Assembly: GCF_005233835.1 (NCBI RefSeq) | Contig: NZ_SZQA01000016.1 | Span: forward strand, 106,219-170,218 | Direction: 5' to 3' | Length of the DNA stretch: 64,000 nt | DNA from: Herbidospora galbida | GTDB lineage: Bacteria > Actinomycetota > Actinomycetes > Streptosporangiales > Streptosporangiaceae | In this document: one piece after another, positions 60,338-64,000 of the stretch | Numbering within the stretch: position 1 is the stretch's first letter | How the letters are laid out: every line of letters starts with the position of its first letter | Program-made: the position numbers and the translations under genes | Notes under the pieces: generated by a model | The model's input: the letters and a program-made list of their open reading frames with translations, nothing else | What the model was told of the DNA's origin: nothing | The model's database searches: none

Positions 60338-61749
60338 GCGACCTTCTGACCCCGGACGACCTCCGCGGCCTGTTCCTCTTCGAGTCCCTCAACGACGACC
60401 AGCTCCGGCTGATCGCCGACTGCGGCGTCGTCGTCCGTTATCCGGCCGGCACGCTCGTGTACGAGGAGGGGCTGCCCGCGACGTGTTTCATGGTCCTCCT
60501 CGAAGGCACGATCACCCTGAGCCGGCGCGTGCGCGGCGACGACGTCGAGTTCCTCCGCAGCGACCAGCGCGGCGCCTACGGCGGGGCGACCCAGGCCTAC
60601 ATGGGCAAACGGGACGAACAGACCTACAACAACTCGATGCTCGCGCTGACCGACGTGACCATCTACGAGATCCCCGCCGACTCCTTCGCCGAGTGGACCC
60701 GGTCGTGGTTCCCGATGGCGATGCACCTGCTGGAGGGCCTGTTCGTCGGCATGCAGACCACGCAGACCGTGGTCGGGGAGCGCGAGCGCCTGCTCGCCCT
60801 CGGCGCCCTGTCGGCCGGCCTCACCCACGAGCTGAACAACCCCGCCGCCGCGGCGGTCCGGGCCACCTCGATCCTGCGGGAACGGGTCGCCGGGATGCGC
60901 CACAAGCTGGGCATGATCGCCGACGGCAAGATCGACGGCGGGCGGCTGCACAAGCTCGTCGAGCTCCAGGAGATCGCGGTCAAGCGGGCCGCCTCGGCCC
61001 CCGAACTGAGCGCCCTGCAGACCTCCGACGCCGAGAGCGCCCTGGAGGACTGGCTCGACGACCACGACATCGCCGGGTCGTGGGACATCGCGTCCACCCT
61101 GGTCGCCGGCGGGATCGACGCCGAGTGGCTGGAGATCGTCGACTCGTGCGTCGGCGAGGGGAACCTCGAGGGGGCGATCCGGTGGCTGACGTACACGATC
61201 GACACCGAGCTCCTGATGGGTGAGATCGACGACGCCGTCTCCCGCATCTCGGGCCTGGTCTCGGCCGCCAAGCAGTACTCCCAGCTCGACCGCGCCCCGC
61301 ACCAGACCGTCGACGTGCACGACCTGCTCGACGCGACGCTGACCATGCTCCAGGCGAAGATCCCCGAAGGGGTGCGCCTGGTCAGGAACTACGACCGCAC
61401 GCTGCCGCCCATCCCGGCCTACGCGGCCGAGCTGAACCAGGTGTGGACCAACCTGATCGACAACGCGATCGGCGCCATGGAGGGCTCCGGCACGCTGACG
61501 ATCTCGACGTGCCGCGACGGCGAGAACGTGGCGGTCGACATAGAGGACACCGGGCACGGCATCCCCCCGGAGGTCCGGCCGCACATCTTCGAGCCCTTCT
61601 TCACCACCAAGGCGGTCGGCGAGGGGACCGGGCTGGGCCTCGACATCTCCTACCGGATCGTGGTGAAGAAGCACCACGGCGACATCCGGGTCGACTCCCG
61701 GCCGGGACGCACCAACTTCCGCGTGCTGCTGCCCCTGGAAGACTCCTGA
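60334..61749 (+). CDS. cyclic nucleotide-binding domain histidine kinase
   Basis: The 471-residue soluble kinase has an N-terminal Crp-type domain (SLNDDQLRLIADCGVVVRYPAG, FMVLLEGTITLSRR, about 10-115), an H-box LTHELNNPAAAAVRA near 163, a long helical middle, then HATPase with NLIDNAIGAMEG near 371, DTGHGIPPEVRPHIF near 405 and GEGTGLGLDIS near 428. There is no membrane segment. The Crp domain lacks a visible signature for cAMP, so its ligand is open. Overlap with the receiver-flavoprotein gene suggests direct phosphotransfer between them. ATG at 60334. Confidence 0.9.
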   Translation: MSDLLTPDDLRGLFLFESLNDDQLRLIADCGVVVRYPAGTLVYEEGLPATCFMVLLEGTITLSRRVRGDDVEFLRSDQRGAYGGATQAYMGKRDEQTYNNSMLALTDVTIYEIPADSFAEWTRSWFPMAMHLLEGLFVGMQTTQTVVGERERLLALGALSAGLTHELNNPAAAAVRATSILRERVAGMRHKLGMIADGKIDGGRLHKLVELQEIAVKRAASAPELSALQTSDAESALEDWLDDHDIAGSWDIASTLVAGGIDAEWLEIVDSCVGEGNLEGAIRWLTYTIDTELLMGEIDDAVSRISGLVSAAKQYSQLDRAPHQTVDVHDLLDATLTMLQAKIPEGVRLVRNYDRTLPPIPAYAAELNQVWTNLIDNAIGAMEGSGTLTISTCRDGENVAVDIEDTGHGIPPEVRPHIFEPFFTTKAVGEGTGLGLDISYRIVVKKHHGDIRVDSRPGRTNFRVLLPLEDS

Positions 61750-61752
61750 GGT

Positions 61753-62364
61753 TCAGCCGGCAGGCCGCTTCGGCCGCAGCAGCAGCACCAGGCCTCCGGC
61801 GGCCACGGTGAGCCCGCCCAGCGCGTAGGGCCAGGCCGGTCGCGTCTCCGGCGGGGCGGCCGCCTTCGGGATGGGGGTGACCCCCGGCACCGGCCGGAAC
61901 GGGGTGCCCCACGGGTGGCCCGGCGGTTTGATCGCGCCCCACGGGTCGGGCATGTCCGCCACCCGCATCGGGTCGTACTCCGGCGGCGAGAGCTCCAGGC
62001 CGCCCGGGACGGTCAGCGTGCCGATGTCGTCGTGCCCGTAGTAGCCGAGCAGCCCCTCGACCTTCCACTCCCCCGCGGGCAGGATGATCGAGGTGGCGTA
62101 GTGGGAGGGCTCGGCGAGCCGGACGCCCGTGAAGTCGTACCTCTCCCCGTTACGGCTGAAGCGGAGCGTGGTGTCGCCGAACGCCTCGTCCCTGATGGGC
62201 TCGGTGCCCAGGGCCAGCACCCAGTAGCCGATCGTGTGGGCGACGCCGGGCCGGATCTCGGGGATGGGGTCGAACTCGGTGGACGCGAACCCTCCGGCGG
62301 CGGCCGGGAGCGGCACGTACAGCAGGGACAGGACGCCCAGCAGCACCGCGAGTCTTCGGATCAT
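61753..62364 (-). CDS. secreted protein with C-terminal membrane anchor
   Basis: The 203-residue protein has a signal peptide (MIRRLAVLLGVLSLLYVPLPAAAGG), an ectodomain of about 140 residues with beta-rich segments (HTIGYWVLALGTEPIRDEAF, AEPSHYATSIILPAGEW), a Pro-rich linker and a C-terminal helix (WPYALGGLTVAAGGLVLLL) with a short basic tail (RPKRPAG). The same plan of Pro-rich stem, helix and basic end appears in the partial gene at the right edge. Family not recognised. ATG at 62364; convergent with the kinase gene, three bases apart. Confidence 0.65.
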   Translation of the reverse strand: MIRRLAVLLGVLSLLYVPLPAAAGGFASTEFDPIPEIRPGVAHTIGYWVLALGTEPIRDEAFGDTTLRFSRNGERYDFTGVRLAEPSHYATSIILPAGEWKVEGLLGYYGHDDIGTLTVPGGLELSPPEYDPMRVADMPDPWGAIKPPGHPWGTPFRPVPGVTPIPKAAAPPETRPAWPYALGGLTVAAGGLVLLLRPKRPAG

Positions 62365-62466
62365 GTCCCTGATACCCGCGTCCGGGCCGGAAGGTTCCCG
62401 TGTCAACCCGGGGGCGGTCCCGCGGCGTGTCCCCGGCAGACAACCGGAGAAACGAAGGGAGCGCGG

Positions 62467-62970
62467 GTGGATGCGGATTTCGCGGACTTCGTCCGCCGCC
62501 GGGGCGACCACCACCTGAGGACCGCCGTGCTGCTCACCGGCGACTGGCACGCGGCCGAGGATCTCGTGCAGACCTCGCTCGGGAAGCTCCTGGCGGTGTG
62601 GGACCGGCTCGACACCACGACCGGGCCGGACGCTTACCTGCGCAAGATCATGGTCAACACGCATCGGTCGTGGTGGCGGGCCCGGTGGCGGCGGGAGATC
62701 CCCCGGGCCGAACTGCCCGACACGGCCGCTTCCGGCGACCTGTCGGAGGGGCGGGCGGTGGCCGAGGAGGTGCGGGCGGCGTTACGGCGGCTGCCGGCGC
62801 GGCAGCGGACCGCGCTGGTGCTGCGGTTCTTCGCCGACCTCCCGGAGGCGGAGGTGGCCGGGCTCATGGGGTGCTCGGTGGGGAGCGTCAAAGCGCACGT
62901 GCACAGGGGCCTGAAGGCGATGCGGCGGCTGGTCAACCGGACCGAGGACGAAGGGAGTGTGCTCCGGTGA
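62467..62970 (+). CDS. ECF sigma factor (SigE/SACE family)
   Basis: The 167-residue sigma factor has region 2 (FADFVRRRGDHHLRTAVLLTGDWHAAEDLVQTSLGKLLAVWDRL, about 5-48) and region 4 (LRRLPARQRTALVLRFFADLPEAEVAGLMGCSVGSVKAHVHRGLKAM, about 108-155). It matches the SigE group of actinomycete ECF factors, often cotranscribed with a membrane partner. GTG at 62467 follows AAGGGAG. Its stop overlaps the next gene's GTG (GTGA), so the downstream membrane protein is probably its regulator or a co-regulated product. Confidence 0.9.
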   Translation: MDADFADFVRRRGDHHLRTAVLLTGDWHAAEDLVQTSLGKLLAVWDRLDTTTGPDAYLRKIMVNTHRSWWRARWRREIPRAELPDTAASGDLSEGRAVAEEVRAALRRLPARQRTALVLRFFADLPEAEVAGLMGCSVGSVKAHVHRGLKAMRRLVNRTEDEGSVLR

Positions 62971-63809
62971 ACGATCGACACGAGGAGACTTTCATGCCGG
63001 AGAACGAACTGCGCACCCTGCTGGCCGAGGCCAGCGCCGACCGCCCGCCGGGCGTCCGGGTCCTGCCGGTCGCCCGCCGTCCGCGGCGGATGTGGCTCCC
63101 GCTCGCCGCCGCCGCGGCGGCGGCCGCGACGGCGGTGGTCCTGGTGCTGCCGGGGACGACGCCGTCGGCCGACGCCCAGGTGGCGGCGGCGGTCGACGCG
63201 ACCTCGTCGGAGAGCTACCGGATCGACACGGTGTCCGGGGACAAGACCTTCACCGGGGCCTTCGACCCCGAGCGGCGGGTGGGGGTCATCGTCAGGAACG
63301 ACGGCGCCGAGACCCGGTTCGTCGGCGACACGGTGTACGGGAAGGACCCCGGCGAGACGACGTGGTTCGCCGGGCCGCGCCCCGACGACGAGCTGGCGAA
63401 CGCGCCGGCCGCCGTCGGGCTGGTGAAGCTGATGCCGCTCGACCCGCCCGCGGCGCTGCGCAAACTGCGCGCGGCGACCGAGGTGACCGAGCAGGGCCCG
63501 GCGACCGGGAACGGGTGGACCGGCACCCGGTTCGCCTTCACCCTGCCCGACAAGATCTCCGGCCTGGTCGACGTCGACGACCAGGACCGGATCAGGCGCC
63601 TGGAGGTGACCTTCGCCAGTGAGGGCCACACGAACGTGCTGGAGTTCAGCGACTTCGGCACGCCCGTGACGGTCGAGGCCCCGCCTCAGAACCAGATCTC
63701 GGCCGAGCCCAGGGACAAGCACGCCGGCGAGGTGTCCAAGCCCGTCGACACCGCGTCGCCCGTGAAGTCGCCCGTGAAGTCGCCCGTGAAGCCGCCCGTG
63801 AAGCCGTGA
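62967..63809 (+). CDS. single-pass membrane protein, probable regulator of the adjacent ECF sigma factor
   Basis: The 280-residue protein has a cytosolic stretch of about 40 residues (ENELRTLLAEASADRPPGVRVL), a membrane helix near 44-66 (LPLAAAAAAAATAVVLVLPG) and an extracellular region of about 200 residues with lipoprotein-carrier-like beta strands (SESYRIDTVSGDKTFTGAFD, TGTRFAFTLPDKISGLVDVDDQDRIRRLEVTF). It ends in Lys/Pro-rich SPVK repeats. The cytosolic part lacks a zinc motif, so classic anti-sigma action is unproven. GTG at 62967 overlaps the sigma stop; ATG at 62994 is possible. Confidence 0.75.
   Translation: MNDRHEETFMPENELRTLLAEASADRPPGVRVLPVARRPRRMWLPLAAAAAAAATAVVLVLPGTTPSADAQVAAAVDATSSESYRIDTVSGDKTFTGAFDPERRVGVIVRNDGAETRFVGDTVYGKDPGETTWFAGPRPDDELANAPAAVGLVKLMPLDPPAALRKLRAATEVTEQGPATGNGWTGTRFAFTLPDKISGLVDVDDQDRIRRLEVTFASEGHTNVLEFSDFGTPVTVEAPPQNQISAEPRDKHAGEVSKPVDTASPVKSPVKSPVKPPVKP
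63756..63803 (+). repeat. 12-base tandem repeat, four copies
   Basis: Unit TCGCCCGTGAAG is repeated at 63756, 63768, 63780 and 63792 (last copy begins with C). It encodes SPVK, SPVK, SPVK and PPVK at the C-terminus of the ECF partner protein. Copy number is likely variable between strains. Confidence 0.9.
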
Positions 63810-63828
63810 CCTGAGGTGCCGGCGCCGG

Positions 63829-64000
63829 TCAGCTCCGGGAGATGACGAACGTGTCCTCCTGGTCGCCGGCCGACGGCGGCACCGGTCCCCGCCGCCGGAA
63901 CCGCCCGGCCAGGAAGACCGCCACCGCTCCCACGGCCACGCCGCCGGCCGCCCAGCCCCACGGCAGGCCCTCGTCCGCGCGCTCCGCCGGTGCGGGAGCC
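63829..64000 (-). CDS. C-terminus of a membrane-anchored protein (partial)
   Basis: The frame enters from the right edge and ends at 63829. The 56 visible residues comprise a Pro/Ala/Glu-rich stem (APAPAERADEG), a membrane helix (LPWGWAAGGVAVGAVAVFLAG) and a basic cytosolic tail (RFRRRGPVPPSAGDQEDTFV). The plan matches the C-terminal anchor of the gene at 61753, suggesting a family of surface proteins in this area. The rest lies outside the window. Confidence 0.6.
   Translation of the reverse strand, partial: APAPAERADEGLPWGWAAGGVAVGAVAVFLAGRFRRRGPVPPSAGDQEDTFVISRS

Overview
The window is GC-rich (roughly 70 percent by eye), with GTG, ATG and some TTG starts, dense packing and many 1-4 base stop/start overlaps. 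The gene content points to an actinomycete: SARP and LuxR-type giant regulators, a DUF2510 protein, roadblock genes, a DasR-like operator, an IdeR/DmdR-like iron box and an L-lysine 6-transaminase. The style resembles Streptosporangiaceae (Nonomuraea, Streptosporangium and relatives); that family is an inference. It reads as chromosome, with no phage, plasmid or CRISPR locus; the only mobile-element trace is a decayed TnpB fragment near 41.3 kb.

Layout. 0-5.3 kb: nucleoside hydrolase, membrane NACHT NTPase, and an allophanate hydrolase whose usual upstream partner survives only as a doubly deleted remnant. 5.3-8.8 kb: circularly permuted ATP-grasp, alpha-E and transglutaminase-like genes (amidoligase cassette) followed by a 31-codon ORF in a GC trough. 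8.8-11.9 kb: GT4 glycosyltransferase, PIG-L deacetylase and flippase-like membrane protein. 12-20.3 kb: SARP-type regulator, DUF4331 protein, Ig-like membrane protein, iron box with DedA-like gene, DD-carboxypeptidase, TrmH methyltransferase, cation transporter. 20.4-24.1 kb: a substrate-binding/VWA protein and a sigma factor fused to a zinc motif, a membrane helix and an extracellular domain. 24.2-27.2 kb: two GT2 enzymes and a polysaccharide deacetylase. 27.2-30 kb: amidase-like protein and a divergent MocR/PPOX pair with PdxR-like boxes.

30.3-35.3 kb: membrane Ser/Thr kinase, pseudokinase-like protein and DUF2510 protein, then oligoribonuclease and tRNA-His. 35.6-41.2 kb: small LuxR protein, lysine 6-transaminase, HdeD, MecA-like PBP, spermidine synthase-like protein, PCD. 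41.5-44.1 kb: LAL regulator. 44.1-47.4 kb: ngcEFG-type GlcNAc/chitobiose importer with a dre site, facing a class II aldolase that carries a second dre-like site. 48.4-55.2 kb: beta-helix protein, PLP aminotransferase, DUF885, DUF4032, HxlR/imine-reductase pair, DUF523. 55.3-61.7 kb: three roadblock proteins plus DUF4388, an LRR-like/thioredoxin-like fusion, and a receiver-flavoprotein overlapping a cyclic-nucleotide-domain histidine kinase. 61.7-64 kb: membrane-anchored secreted protein, ECF sigma factor with its membrane partner, and the end of another membrane protein.

The most unusual parts are the membrane-tethered sigma factor, the kinase/pseudokinase trio that shares an extracellular domain with a second locus, the roadblock module without its GTPase, the flavoprotein/kinase pair, and the amidoligase cassette with its small ORF.
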